From assembly GCA_963717955.1 (NCBI GenBank), contig CAVQXR010000001.1, positions 1,488,001 to 1,552,000 on the forward strand: DNA of 64,000 nt. Direction: 5' to 3'. The notes under the pieces were generated by a model. It was not told the origin of the DNA and ran no database searches. It saw only the letters and a program-made list of their open reading frames with translations. Positions within the stretch are counted from its first letter, which is position 1; every line of letters begins with the position of its first letter. This document shows positions 24,077-32,450 of the stretch, in pieces. The DNA is from CAVQXR01 sp963717955 (GTDB lineage Bacteria > Actinomycetota > Thermoleophilia > Gaiellales > Gaiellaceae). The position numbers and the translations under genes were made by a program.

Positions 24077-25948
24077 TCAGGCCGCCTCGGAGAGCACGGT
24101 GGGAGATGCGAGCAGTAGCGCCCGGAACGCGTCTGACTCGGCGAGCTGACGCCGGAACCCGGCGCCGGGCGCCAGCTCGAGCTCCTCGAAGATCGCACGC
24201 GCCTCGGCGCTCCAGGACGCCTCGCCGGCACGCCACTCCTCGGCGAGCCGGGCCCGGAGATCGGCGTAGGCGTCGGGTGTCTCGAAGATCCGCCGCACCA
24301 CGAGCTGCGGCGAGACGCTGCCGTTCCAGCGGTTCGCGCCGAGCCGGAACGCAACGTCGAAGCGGCCAGCGCGACGCAGCCGGTCGAGCTGCCCGCCCTG
24401 TCCGAAGGCGATCGCTCCCGAGCGAACACGGTTCGCGACGACCGCCAGGCGGAGATGCTTGCCGTCGCCGACGAGCTCGAGCTCGGTGAGCTCGCATGCC
24501 GGCGCCAGCAACGTGATGCCGGGGTTGCCGAGCCCGAACGGTGCGAGCCGCTCGAGCTCCTCGGCGAGGTCGAGCGTCAGCTCGTGCCCGTGGACGACGG
24601 CGTCGACCTGCAGGGTCGCTCGCAGGTCGTCGTCGGTCAGCGCCGTGTCGGCGCGCGCCGCCAGCTCGGTCGCGAGCTGCTCCAGCCGCTCGGGGCGGAT
24701 GCTGAGCCCCGCGGCCGCGCGGTGGCCGCCGAAGCGCTCGAGGAGCCCGGCACATTCGGCAAGGCCCGCATACAGGTCGAACGCCGGGATCGAGCGCCCC
24801 GACCCCGTCCAGGCGCCGTCCTCGCGCCCGGCGACGAGCACCACCGGACGCTGGAACCGCTCGACCAGCCGCGAGGCGACGATGCCGATCACGCCCTGGT
24901 GCCAGTCCTCGCCCCAGACGACGTAGGCCCGCCGGCGCCGTCTCGCCTCCGGCCATGCATCGACCTGTCGCAGCGCGTCGCGGAGGATCCTGTCCTCCAC
25001 CGCCTGGCGGTCGCGGTTGAGGGTCTCGAGCTCCTCGGCATGGCCACGGGCCACGCCCGGGTCGCCGGTCAGCAGGAGCTCGAGCGCGGAGCCCGGATGG
25101 CCGAGCCTGCCGGCGGCGTTGATCCGGGGCGCGAGCCGGAATGCCACGGCGCCGGCGTCCACGGTCGCCGGATCGACGCCGGCCGTCCGCATGAGCGCGA
25201 CGAGCCCGGGCCTGGCCGTGCACGACAGCCGGCGGAGCCCCTCGGCGACGAGGCTCCGGTTCTCGTCGAGCAGCGGGACGACGTCGGCGATCGTGGCGAG
25301 CGCGACGATGTCGAGCATCGTGTCGTCGGCCACGCCGAGCGCCTGGGTCAGCTTGTACGCGACTCCGGTGCCGCAGAGCTCCGGGAACGGATACGACGAC
25401 GGCCGGGTTGCGACGATCGGGCAGTCGGGCAGGCGCTCGCCGGGCCGGTGGTGGTCGGTGACGACCACCTCGAGGCCGAGCGCCCTGGCCGCCTCGACCT
25501 CCTCGACCGCCGTGATGCCGCAGTCGACGGTGAGCACGAGCCCGACGCCGTCTGCGGCCAAGCGTGCGACCGTATCGGCGGCCAGGCCGTAGCCTTCCTC
25601 GAAGCGGCTCGGCAGATGCCAGGAGACGTCGGCGCCGAGGGCCCGCAGCGCCGCGACCGCGAGCGCGGTCGCGCAGATCCCGTCGACGTCGTAGTCGCCG
25701 TGGACGCAGATGCGCACGCCTCGCTCGACCGCTCCGCGGATCGACGCGCACGCCCGCTCCATGTCGCCGAGCAACAGCGGGTCGTGCGAGACCGGCTCGC
25801 GAGCGAGGAACGTCCGTGCCCGATCGGGGTCGTCGTACCCGCGCCGGACGAGGACGCTCGCGGTCACGTCGCTGATGTCGAGGGCCTTCATGAGCTCCTC
25901 GACGCTCCGGCGGGGGCACGGACGGATCGTCCAGATGCCCTCGTTCAT
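24077..25948 (-). CDS. recJ: Single-stranded-DNA exonuclease RecJ
   Basis: 623 aa, DHH/DHHA1 phosphoesterase. Motifs in order: HGDYDVDGICA, VDCGITAVEE, VTDHHRPGE, then DHHA1 GSGRSIPAFDLYAGL and FGGHRAAAGLSI, followed by the OB-fold region. 5'-3' ssDNA exonuclease for recombination and mismatch repair. Start ATG at 25948, seven bases after TACGGT (leaderless). Nearby ruvABC add to a repair theme, though they form separate units. Confidence 0.94.
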   Translation of the reverse strand: MNEGIWTIRPCPRRSVEELMKALDISDVTASVLVRRGYDDPDRARTFLAREPVSHDPLLLGDMERACASIRGAVERGVRICVHGDYDVDGICATALAVAALRALGADVSWHLPSRFEEGYGLAADTVARLAADGVGLVLTVDCGITAVEEVEAARALGLEVVVTDHHRPGERLPDCPIVATRPSSYPFPELCGTGVAYKLTQALGVADDTMLDIVALATIADVVPLLDENRSLVAEGLRRLSCTARPGLVALMRTAGVDPATVDAGAVAFRLAPRINAAGRLGHPGSALELLLTGDPGVARGHAEELETLNRDRQAVEDRILRDALRQVDAWPEARRRRRAYVVWGEDWHQGVIGIVASRLVERFQRPVVLVAGREDGAWTGSGRSIPAFDLYAGLAECAGLLERFGGHRAAAGLSIRPERLEQLATELAARADTALTDDDLRATLQVDAVVHGHELTLDLAEELERLAPFGLGNPGITLLAPACELTELELVGDGKHLRLAVVANRVRSGAIAFGQGGQLDRLRRAGRFDVAFRLGANRWNGSVSPQLVVRRIFETPDAYADLRARLAEEWRAGEASWSAEARAIFEELELAPGAGFRRQLAESDAFRALLLASPTVLSEAA

Positions 25949-25955
25949 CACCCCT

Positions 25956-25961
25956 ACCGTA
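25956..25961 (-). promoter_or_regulatory. -10 box of recJ (leaderless)
   Basis: TACGGT, seven bases before ATG. Confidence 0.5.
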
Positions 25962-26068
25962 CGGGTGGTGTCGGACGGCGACCGATCCGGCGCATGTTCC
26001 CGCACTGGCCCGTGCGCGGGTCGGCACGATCGCACCCAGGCCCGCCCGTACGTTCCTGGCCACGGCCC

Positions 26069-26074
26069 TACAAT
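26069..26074 (+). promoter_or_regulatory. -10 box of the gene at 26082 (leaderless)
   Basis: TACAAT, seven bases before ATG. It is divergent from the recJ promoter. Confidence 0.55.
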
Positions 26075-26081
26075 GACGCGG

Positions 26082-26537
26082 ATGTCCGAGTCGAACTACG
26101 TCTCAGGCAGCGATTTCGTCGTCGAGTTCCTCGGGCATCGCTTCTGCTTCAACGCCGTCGACTTCGAGCAGCGGGTCAACGCCGCCGCGGTGAGGCTCGG
26201 CCTCGTCGAGCCCGGCGAGCTCGACCCGGGCGAGGTCGCCGACCTGGTCGCGTTGACGGCCGACGGCGTGATCGACGAGCCCCGCAGCGGGCTCGGCGCA
26301 TACCTCGTCCGCAACTGGGAGCGGCTGTCGCTGCTCGACGACGAGTCGCTCGTCTACTGGCTGCGCAAGCTGGTGTTCCGGAGCGCCTGGCTCGACCACC
26401 GGGTCAAGGAGCGCCTGCTGGAGATCTCCTGGGACGACGGGACGTCCGAGTTCACCTATCACGACGCCCAGGGCGGGCGGGCGCTGCTCGAGCTCGCCCC
26501 CGTCCCGTCCTGGCACGACGTCATGTTCCGGGGCTGA
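26082..26537 (+). CDS. Conserved-looking hypothetical protein
   Basis: 151 aa, acidic, no membrane segment. Features are FLGHRFCFNAVDFEQRVN near the start and DDESLVYWLRKLVFRSAWLDHRVKERLL in the middle, with many aromatic residues typical of a folded soluble protein. The start at 26082 is fixed by the leaderless promoter spacing. Function not recognised. Confidence 0.7.
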   Translation: MSESNYVSGSDFVVEFLGHRFCFNAVDFEQRVNAAAVRLGLVEPGELDPGEVADLVALTADGVIDEPRSGLGAYLVRNWERLSLLDDESLVYWLRKLVFRSAWLDHRVKERLLEISWDDGTSEFTYHDAQGGRALLELAPVPSWHDVMFRG

Positions 26538-26678
26538 GCGGCGGCCCTGCTACGCCGGCGCCACGTTCGCTCGCTCGTCGAGCGAGCGGAATGGCTGCCG
26601 TCCGGCATGGGTCGCCGCGGTGCGACGGGCGAGCCGGAGGCATCCTCGATCGAGCACCCGGATGGGTGGATCAGCCGG

Positions 26679-27029
26679 TCAGGGGTCCTGCGGGAGCGAG
26701 AAGCCGAAGCGCGTCTGGGCCTCGGGCTGACCCAGCGTGAGACGAATGATCGAGCCGACCGGAACGATCAGCTCATCCGCCGCCCTGCTGCTGGCGACGT
26801 CGTCACCGTGACCCTCCTCGTCGGAGAACGGGCAGAGCGTGACGAAGCCGTAGCCCGGCTCCGGCCTGATCTCGCGGACGTGGAAGCGGGCGCCGTCGTG
26901 GAGCATGACCTCGACGGTCACCTGCTCGACGCCGTGCCGCTCACCGAAAGCCTCGACGGCGCGGTGGAGCCTCGCGACGAGGTCCTCGACCGACGGGCCC
27001 GACGCGCCAGGCACCCAGAGCTCCGGCAT
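26679..27029 (-). CDS. Hypothetical protein with OB-like small fold
   Basis: 116 aa. Opens with MPELWVPGASG; then a helix, two beta strands (QVTVEVMLHDGARFHVREIRPEPGYGFVTLCP) and a C-terminal strand ELIVPVGSIIRLTL. It probably binds or senses a small ligand, but no family is recognised. Leaderless ATG, six bases after TAGGCT. Confidence 0.65.
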   Translation of the reverse strand: MPELWVPGASGPSVEDLVARLHRAVEAFGERHGVEQVTVEVMLHDGARFHVREIRPEPGYGFVTLCPFSDEEGHGDDVASSRAADELIVPVGSIIRLTLGQPEAQTRFGFSLPQDP

Positions 27030-27035
27030 GCGCGA

Positions 27036-27041
27036 AGCCTA
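27036..27041 (-). promoter_or_regulatory. -10 box of the gene ending at 27029 (leaderless)
   Basis: TAGGCT, six bases before ATG. Confidence 0.45.
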
Positions 27042-27118
27042 GCCGAGCGGATCAAGAAGACGTTGGAGGGGCGGCGGGTGGCAATCGCGGCCGGTGGCAC
27101 CGGCCGGCGCAGCATGCA

Positions 27119-28135
27119 TCAGAAGAGCCGGCGCTCGGTCCCGGACGAGGTTTGGCCCGTGCGGGCGAGCCCGAGCTCGGTCGCGACGCGGCCGCGCGGA
27201 GTGCGCTGGATCAGGCCCAGCTGCAGGAGATAGGGCTCGTAGACGTCCTCGATCGTGTCGGGCTCCTCGCCGAGCGCGACGGCGAGCGTCGAGAGCCCGA
27301 CCGGTCCGCCCGCGAACTTCTCGACGATCGCGCGCAGCAGCTCGCGGTCGATCCGCTCGAGGCCGTCCTCGTCCACCTCGAGGAGCGCCAGAGCCTCGTG
27401 CGCGATGTCGAGCGTGACGCTGCCGTCGTGGCGCACCTCTGCGACGTCGCGAACCCGCCGGAGGATCCGGTTCGCAACGCGCGGGGTGCCGCGGGAGCGG
27501 CGCGCGATCTCCTCGGCGGCGGCCTGCTCGACGTCGACGCCCAGGATCCGGGCGGAGCGGCCGACGATCGTTCCGAGCTCGGCGGGCGTGTAGTAGTCGA
27601 GGCGGTACGTCATCCCGAACCGGTCGCGCAGCGGCGTCGTCAGCAGGCCCGTCCGTGTCGTCGCACCCACGAGCGTGAACGGCTTGAGGTCGAGGGTCAG
27701 CGTCCTGGCTCCGGCGCCCTCGCCGACGATGATGTCGATCCGGAAGTCCTCCATCGCCGGGTAGAGGATCTCCTCGACCGCGCGCGCGAGCCGGTGGATC
27801 TCGTCGATGAACAGGATGTCGCCCTCGCCGAGGCCGGTGAGGATCGCGGCGACGTCGCGCTTGCGCTCGAGCGCGGGCCCGGCGACGGTGCGGATGTCGC
27901 CGCCCATCTCCTCGCGGACGATGAACGCGAGGCTCGTCTTCCCGAGGCCGGGAGGGCCCGCGAGGAGGACGTGGTCGAGCGCCTCGCCGCGCGACTTCGC
28001 GGCGGCGAGGGCGACCCCGAGCTGCTCCTTGACCCGCTCCTGGCCGACGAACTCGTCGAGGCGGCGGGGGCGGAGCGTCCCCTCGAGCTCCTCGTCCTCC
28101 GGGCCGACTGCGGGCATCGTCACGCGGGTCGCCAC
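27119..28135 (-). CDS. ruvB: Holliday junction branch-migration helicase RuvB
   Basis: 338 aa AAA+ ATPase: Walker A AGPPGLGKTSLA, Walker B ILFIDEIHRL, sensor 1 GATTRTGLLTTPLRDRF, and the winged-helix tail with TPRGRVATELG. Works with RuvA to drive branch migration. Start GTG at 28135, one base after the ruvA stop. Confidence 0.97.
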   Translation of the reverse strand: MATRVTMPAVGPEDEELEGTLRPRRLDEFVGQERVKEQLGVALAAAKSRGEALDHVLLAGPPGLGKTSLAFIVREEMGGDIRTVAGPALERKRDVAAILTGLGEGDILFIDEIHRLARAVEEILYPAMEDFRIDIIVGEGAGARTLTLDLKPFTLVGATTRTGLLTTPLRDRFGMTYRLDYYTPAELGTIVGRSARILGVDVEQAAAEEIARRSRGTPRVANRILRRVRDVAEVRHDGSVTLDIAHEALALLEVDEDGLERIDRELLRAIVEKFAGGPVGLSTLAVALGEEPDTIEDVYEPYLLQLGLIQRTPRGRVATELGLARTGQTSSGTERRLF

Positions 28136-28136
28136 G

Positions 28137-28709
28137 TCAGGCCGCCTTCAGCGCCTCGCGCACGCGATCCGACGGCGCGAGGTCGGGGTCGACGCCGGCA
28201 AGGCGCTGCTCGGCCTCCGCGATCGTGAAGCCGAGCTCGACGAGCGCGTCGCGGGCGACCACGTGGACGTTTCCGGTGCCCGGCGCGGGCGGCCCCGCGG
28301 CGGCCGGGACAGCCGTGATTCGTTCCTTCAGCTCGAGCACGACGCGCTGGGCGAGCTTGCGCCCGATCCCCGGGATCGACTCGAAGAGAGCGATGTCGCC
28401 GGTCGCGATCGCCCGTCCGAGGTCTCCCGGTGTGTACGCCGAGACGATCCCGAGCGCCACCTTCGGCCCGACGCCGTTCACGGACAGCAGCTGCTCGAAC
28501 AGCCGTCGCTCCTCGGCGGAGGCGAATCCGAACAGCTGCATCGCGTCGTCGCGGACGTGCAGGTGCGTCTCCACGACGACCTCGTCGGCGCCCTCCGCCT
28601 TGCGGGCGGCGCTCGGGGTCGCGAGCACCCGGTAGCCGACCCCGCCGACGTCGATCACGAGCCCGTCCGCGTCGAGCGCCACCGGCCGGCCGCGCAGCCG
28701 GGCGATCAC
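28137..28709 (-). CDS. ruvA: Holliday junction DNA helicase subunit RuvA
   Basis: 190 aa: N-terminal OB fold (VIARLRGRPVALDADGLVIDVGGVGYRV), two helix-hairpin-helix motifs (NGVGPKVALGI, PGIGRKLAQRV), and domain III at the C-terminus. Tetramer that holds the four-way junction. Start GTG at 28709 overlaps the ruvC stop (GTGA); the longer frame upstream is shadow. Confidence 0.96.
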   Translation of the reverse strand: MIARLRGRPVALDADGLVIDVGGVGYRVLATPSAARKAEGADEVVVETHLHVRDDAMQLFGFASAEERRLFEQLLSVNGVGPKVALGIVSAYTPGDLGRAIATGDIALFESIPGIGRKLAQRVVLELKERITAVPAAAGPPAPGTGNVHVVARDALVELGFTIAEAEQRLAGVDPDLAPSDRVREALKAA

Positions 28710-29203
28710 CGGCGCCTCCCCGCGAGCTCGGCGACCGGCGACGCGAGCGCGTGGCAGATCGCCACCGCCAGCGCGTCGGCCGCGTGATGCGGATCCGGTA
28801 GCTCGTCCAGGCGAAGGATCGCCTGCACCATGCGCTGCACCTGCCCCTTCTCGGCGCGCCCGTAGCCGCACACGGCCTGCTTGACGGTCGCAGGTGGGTA
28901 CTCGGCGCACGGGATCCCGGCGTTCGCACAGGCGACGAGGGTCACGCCGCGGGCCTGACCGACGGAGAGGGCAGCGCGAGCGTCACGGCCGACGTACGAG
29001 TCCTCGACGGCCACGACCTCCGGCTCGTACCTGGTCACCAGATCGATGATCTCCTCGTAGATCCGTTTCAACCGCAACTCCGGGCGTTCCTGCGGCGATG
29101 TCGTCCACCATCCGTGCCCGACCGCGGTGAGCCGGCTCCCGTCACGGCGAACCACGCCGTACCCGCAGGCGGCGGTGCCCGGATCGATGCCGAGGACCGT
29201 CAC
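28706..29203 (-). CDS. ruvC: Crossover junction endodeoxyribonuclease RuvC
   Basis: 165 aa Holliday junction resolvase. Acidic residues sit in LGIDPGTAACGYG, VAVEDSYVG and PHHAADALAVAICH. First gene of ruvC-ruvA-ruvB. Leaderless GTG start at 29203, six bases after TACCCT. Confidence 0.96.
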   Translation of the reverse strand: MTVLGIDPGTAACGYGVVRRDGSRLTAVGHGWWTTSPQERPELRLKRIYEEIIDLVTRYEPEVVAVEDSYVGRDARAALSVGQARGVTLVACANAGIPCAEYPPATVKQAVCGYGRAEKGQVQRMVQAILRLDELPDPHHAADALAVAICHALASPVAELAGRRR

Positions 29204-29209
29204 GAGGGA

Positions 29210-29215
29210 AGGGTA
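29210..29215 (-). promoter_or_regulatory. -10 box of ruvC (leaderless)
   Basis: TACCCT, six bases before GTG. No LexA box is present here, so the ruv operon does not look SOS-controlled from this promoter. Confidence 0.5.
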
Positions 29216-29257
29216 CGGAGCGCCCCGGACATCTCCTGCCCGGCGCGCCCGGGCGAC

Positions 29258-30013
29258 CTACGATGCGACCGACTCGAGCACGCTCTCCGGAATGTCGAAG
29301 TTCGCGTACACGCCCTGCACGTCCTCGTTGTCCTCGAGCGCGTCCATCAGGCGCAGCAGCTTGCGGGCGGCAACGTCCTCCTCGACGCGAACGGTGTTCT
29401 TCGGCACCATCGTCAGCTCCGCCGACTCGAGCCGGAGGCCGGACGCGGTCAGGGCGTCGCGAACGGCGCCGAGGTCGTCCGGAGCCGTCGTCACCTGGAG
29501 CGTCGACCCGTCGGCCGACACGTCCTCGGCGCCCGCGTCGGCGGCGAGGAGCACGAGATCGTCCTCGTCGATCGCGCTCGCGTCCACGAGGATCACGCCC
29601 TTGCGCTCGAACTGCCACGCGACCCCGCCGGTGGCGCCGAGATTCCCGTCGTTCTTCGTGAACACGTGGCGTACGTCGGAGGCCGTGCGGTTGCGGTTGT
29701 CCGTCAGCGCCTCGACGAGGACGGCGACGCCGGCAGGCCCGTAGCCCTCGTACACGACCTGCTCATAGTTCTCGCCGCCGGCGCCCGCTCCCGCCCCGCG
29801 GGCGATCGCGCGCTCGATCGTGTCCTTCGGCATCGACGCCTGGCGGGCCTTCTCGACCGCGTTCGCGAGCGAGAGGTTCGTGTCGGCATCGCCGCCGCCC
29901 TCGCGCGCGGCGACGATGATCGCCCGCGTCAGCTTCGAGAAGAGCTGCCCGCGCTTCGCGTCGGCGGCACCCTTCTTCCGCCGGATCGTGGCCCACTTAC
30001 TGTGCCCCGACAT
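29258..30013 (-). CDS. yebC: YebC/PmpR-family regulator
   Basis: 251 aa. Family start SGHSKWATIRRKKGAADAKRGQLFSKL is intact, as are MPKDTIERAI and the YEGYGPAGVAVLVEALTDNRNRT block. Relatives are transcription regulators or, as shown for some, factors that relieve ribosome stalling. ATG at 30013 lies behind GAGGAGGCGA and overlaps pdxT by 17 bp. Confidence 0.95.
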   Translation of the reverse strand: MSGHSKWATIRRKKGAADAKRGQLFSKLTRAIIVAAREGGGDADTNLSLANAVEKARQASMPKDTIERAIARGAGAGAGGENYEQVVYEGYGPAGVAVLVEALTDNRNRTASDVRHVFTKNDGNLGATGGVAWQFERKGVILVDASAIDEDDLVLLAADAGAEDVSADGSTLQVTTAPDDLGAVRDALTASGLRLESAELTMVPKNTVRVEEDVAARKLLRLMDALEDNEDVQGVYANFDIPESVLESVAS

Positions 30014-30581
30014 TCGCCTCCTCCCTCACCATCGCCAGGAATCGCTCGTGGACCCGTGTGTCGTCCGTCAGCTCCGGATGGAACGAGGCCGCCAGCAGGC
30101 GGCCCTCCCGGACGAGGACGGGCTCGCCGTCGAGACGCCCCAGCACCTCGACGTGGGGGCCGACGCGCTCGATGCGGGGCGCGCGGATGAACACCCCGCG
30201 GAGCGGAGGCCCATCCTCCCCGAGCGCGATGTCCGCCTCGAAGCTGAACACCTGGCGGCCGAAGCCGTTGCGGCGCACGCCGATGTCCAGCAACCCGAGC
30301 GGCCGCTGGCCGGGGATCCCGTCCACCGCCTCCGACGCGAGCAGGATCATGCCGGCACACGTCCCGAAGATGGGTCGCTCGAAGGCCAAGAGGGCGTCGT
30401 CGAGGCCGTAGATCCGCATCAGCTTCTCGATCGTGGTCGACTCGCCGCCCGGGATCACGAGCCCGTCGAGGCCGTCGAGGTGCTCCGGAAGCCGTACCTC
30501 GACGGCGTCCACGCCGAGCCGGGCGAGCACGTCGAGGTGCTCCCGGACGTTCCCCTGGATCGCGAGCACCCCGATCGTCAT
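29997..30581 (-). CDS. pdxT: Pyridoxal 5'-phosphate synthase glutaminase subunit PdxT
   Basis: 194 aa class I glutamine amidotransferase: GGESTTIEKL, nucleophile Cys75 in FGTCAGMI, His/Glu in SFHPELTDD. Feeds ammonia to PdxS for PLP synthesis. Its partner pdxS is 0.9 kb away with one plus-strand gene in between, so the two are not an operon; each has its own leaderless promoter. Confidence 0.96.
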   Translation of the reverse strand: MTIGVLAIQGNVREHLDVLARLGVDAVEVRLPEHLDGLDGLVIPGGESTTIEKLMRIYGLDDALLAFERPIFGTCAGMILLASEAVDGIPGQRPLGLLDIGVRRNGFGRQVFSFEADIALGEDGPPLRGVFIRAPRIERVGPHVEVLGRLDGEPVLVREGRLLAASFHPELTDDTRVHERFLAMVREEANVGAQ

Positions 30582-30588
30582 ACGCCGG

Positions 30589-30594
30589 ATTGTA
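30589..30594 (-). promoter_or_regulatory. -10 box of pdxT (leaderless)
   Basis: TACAAT, seven bases before ATG. Confidence 0.6.
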
Positions 30595-30645
30595 GGTTCC
30601 GCGCCTCGCGCCCCGGCCGGACGAGCGGGACGGCCCCCGCCCCGT

Positions 30646-30651
30646 TACCGT
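30646..30651 (+). promoter_or_regulatory. -10 box of the alpha/beta hydrolase gene
   Basis: TACCGT, seven bases before GTG 30659; this spacing decides between the nested GTG codons at 30650 and 30659. Confidence 0.45.
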
Positions 30652-30658
30652 GTGGCCG

Positions 30659-31483
30659 GTGGAGTCGCCCGCGTTCACCCTGACCGCGAGGGCCCCGATC
30701 GCCTGCTGGGAGCGCGGCGAGGGAGACCCGGTGCTCGTCCTCCACGGCTTCCCGGACCACGCGGTCGGGATGCTCTCGCTCGCGGAGCGCATCGCCGCGG
30801 CCGGGGGGCGGGCGATCGTCCCGGCCTTGCCGGGCTATCACCCGTCCGGCGCGGCACCGGACGGCGACTACAGCGCGGATGCCGTCTCGCGGGACATGGC
30901 CGACCTGCTCGACGGACTCGGCATCGAGCGGGCCGCGGTCGTCGGCCACGACTGGGGCGGGCTGCTCGCCTACCACCTCGGCGCCGCGCACCCCGACCGG
31001 GTGACGTCGATCGTCGCGATGTCCGTTCCGCACCCGAGCGGCTTCCGGGTTCGTCGTCGCATCCTGCGGGAGCAGCAGAGCGCGGCGTATGCCTGGATCC
31101 TCGCCTACGCGGGCGACCGGGTCGAGATCGCCGCCGACCCCTCGTGGCTCACCCAGGTCGCCCACCACTGGTCGCCCGCGCTGCGGCGCGACGACTGGCC
31201 CGACATCCTCGAGGTGCTGACGCGCCCCGAGGTGGCGGAGGCCGTGTGCGGCTGGTACCGCTGCGACTTCGACGGGGTCGGCGCCGCCACCGGCGACGTG
31301 CTCGTGCCGGCGACGGTGATCCACGGCGCCCAGGACGCGTGCATCGGGCCCGCCGTCTACGCGGGCACCGAGGAGCGGTTCCGATCGGGCTGCGTGCGCC
31401 ACTGCCTTCCCACGCTCGGCCACTGGCCCCACCTCGAGGCTCCCGACGAGACGGCAGCGCTCGTGCTGGCCGGGCTCGGGTAG
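30659..31483 (+). CDS. Alpha/beta hydrolase, epoxide hydrolase / haloalkane dehalogenase-like
   Basis: 274 aa. HGFPDHAVGM oxyanion region, nucleophile elbow GHDWGG with Asp (not Ser) as nucleophile, acid in VIHGAQDACIG, and the final His in LGHWPHLEAP. An Asp nucleophile points to epoxide hydrolase or dehalogenase chemistry rather than esterase. Substrate unknown. The start at GTG 30659 is set by the promoter spacing. Confidence 0.83.
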   Translation: MESPAFTLTARAPIACWERGEGDPVLVLHGFPDHAVGMLSLAERIAAAGGRAIVPALPGYHPSGAAPDGDYSADAVSRDMADLLDGLGIERAAVVGHDWGGLLAYHLGAAHPDRVTSIVAMSVPHPSGFRVRRRILREQQSAAYAWILAYAGDRVEIAADPSWLTQVAHHWSPALRRDDWPDILEVLTRPEVAEAVCGWYRCDFDGVGAATGDVLVPATVIHGAQDACIGPAVYAGTEERFRSGCVRHCLPTLGHWPHLEAPDETAALVLAGLG

Positions 31484-31517
31484 CGCGCCCGCCCCTGCCG
31501 TCGGACGTCGCGGCCGG

Positions 31518-32402
31518 CTACCAGCCGCGCGTCTGGAGCAGCTCGGACGCTCCGAGCGAGCTGTTCGCGATACCCGCCATGGGCTCGCCGAGCCCCGTCG
31601 ACACGCGGGCGAGGATCTCCGGGTCGCGGCAGTGGGTCGTCGCCTCGACGATCGCGCGCGCCCGGACGGACGGCTCCGAGCTCTTGAAGATGCCCGAGCC
31701 GACGAAGACGCCGTCGGCGCCGAGCTGCATACAGAGCGCCGCGTCGGCGGGCGTCGCGATCCCCCCCGCGGTGAAGAGCACGACCGGCAGTCGCTGATGC
31801 TCGGCGACCCATTGGACGAGAGCGAACGGCGCCTGGAGGTCCTTCGCGGCCGTGAACAGCTCCTCCTCGGGAAGCGAGCCGAGCCGCCGGATCTCGCCGA
31901 CGATCGCGCGCATGTGGCGTACGGCGTTGACGACGTCCCCGGTGCCGGCCTCGCCCTTGGAGCGGATCATCGCCGCGCCCTCGTTGAGACGCCGCAGCGC
32001 CTCGCCGAGGTTCGTCGCCCCGCACACGAACGGGATCCGGAACTTCCACTTGTCGACGTGGTGCTCCTCGTCTGCAGGTGTCAGGACCTCGCTCTCGTCG
32101 ACGTAGTCGACCTCGAGCGCCTCGAGGATCTGCGCCTCGACGAAGTGACCGATGCGGCACTTTGCCATCACCGGGATCGTGACCGTCTCCTGGATCTCCG
32201 TGATCCTGGTCGGGTCGGCCATCCGCACGACTCCACCCTCGCGACGGATGTCGGCGGGGACCCGCTCGAGCGCCATCACCGCGACCGCGCCCGCATCCTC
32301 GGCGATGCGCGCCTGCTCGGCGGTCGTGACGTCCATGATCACGCCGCCCTTGAGCATCTCGGCCAGTCCGGTCTTGACGCGGAGGGTCCCGAGCTCGGTC
32401 AT
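31518..32402 (-). CDS. pdxS: Pyridoxal 5'-phosphate synthase subunit PdxS
   Basis: 294 aa (beta/alpha)8 synthase: MLKGGVIMDV, AVMALERVPADIR, and the lysine-bearing IRSKGEAGTGDVVNAVRHMR, with GADGVFVGSGIFKS near the C-terminus. Makes PLP from ribose-5-P, glyceraldehyde-3-P and ammonia in a 12+12 complex with PdxT. Very conserved, no anomalies. Leaderless ATG six bases after TACACT. Confidence 0.97.
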   Translation of the reverse strand: MTELGTLRVKTGLAEMLKGGVIMDVTTAEQARIAEDAGAVAVMALERVPADIRREGGVVRMADPTRITEIQETVTIPVMAKCRIGHFVEAQILEALEVDYVDESEVLTPADEEHHVDKWKFRIPFVCGATNLGEALRRLNEGAAMIRSKGEAGTGDVVNAVRHMRAIVGEIRRLGSLPEEELFTAAKDLQAPFALVQWVAEHQRLPVVLFTAGGIATPADAALCMQLGADGVFVGSGIFKSSEPSVRARAIVEATTHCRDPEILARVSTGLGEPMAGIANSSLGASELLQTRGW

Positions 32403-32408
32403 GGGGAC

Positions 32409-32414
32409 AGTGTA
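32409..32414 (-). promoter_or_regulatory. -10 box of pdxS (leaderless)
   Basis: TACACT, six bases before ATG. Confidence 0.6.
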
Positions 32415-32450
32415 CCCCGCATGCGGCCCCCGCCGTGCGGGCCGGAACGG

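Noticed and set aside
29204..29260. LexA box in front of ruvC
   Set aside because: Searched because ruv genes are often SOS-controlled; no GAAC-N4-GTTC is present.
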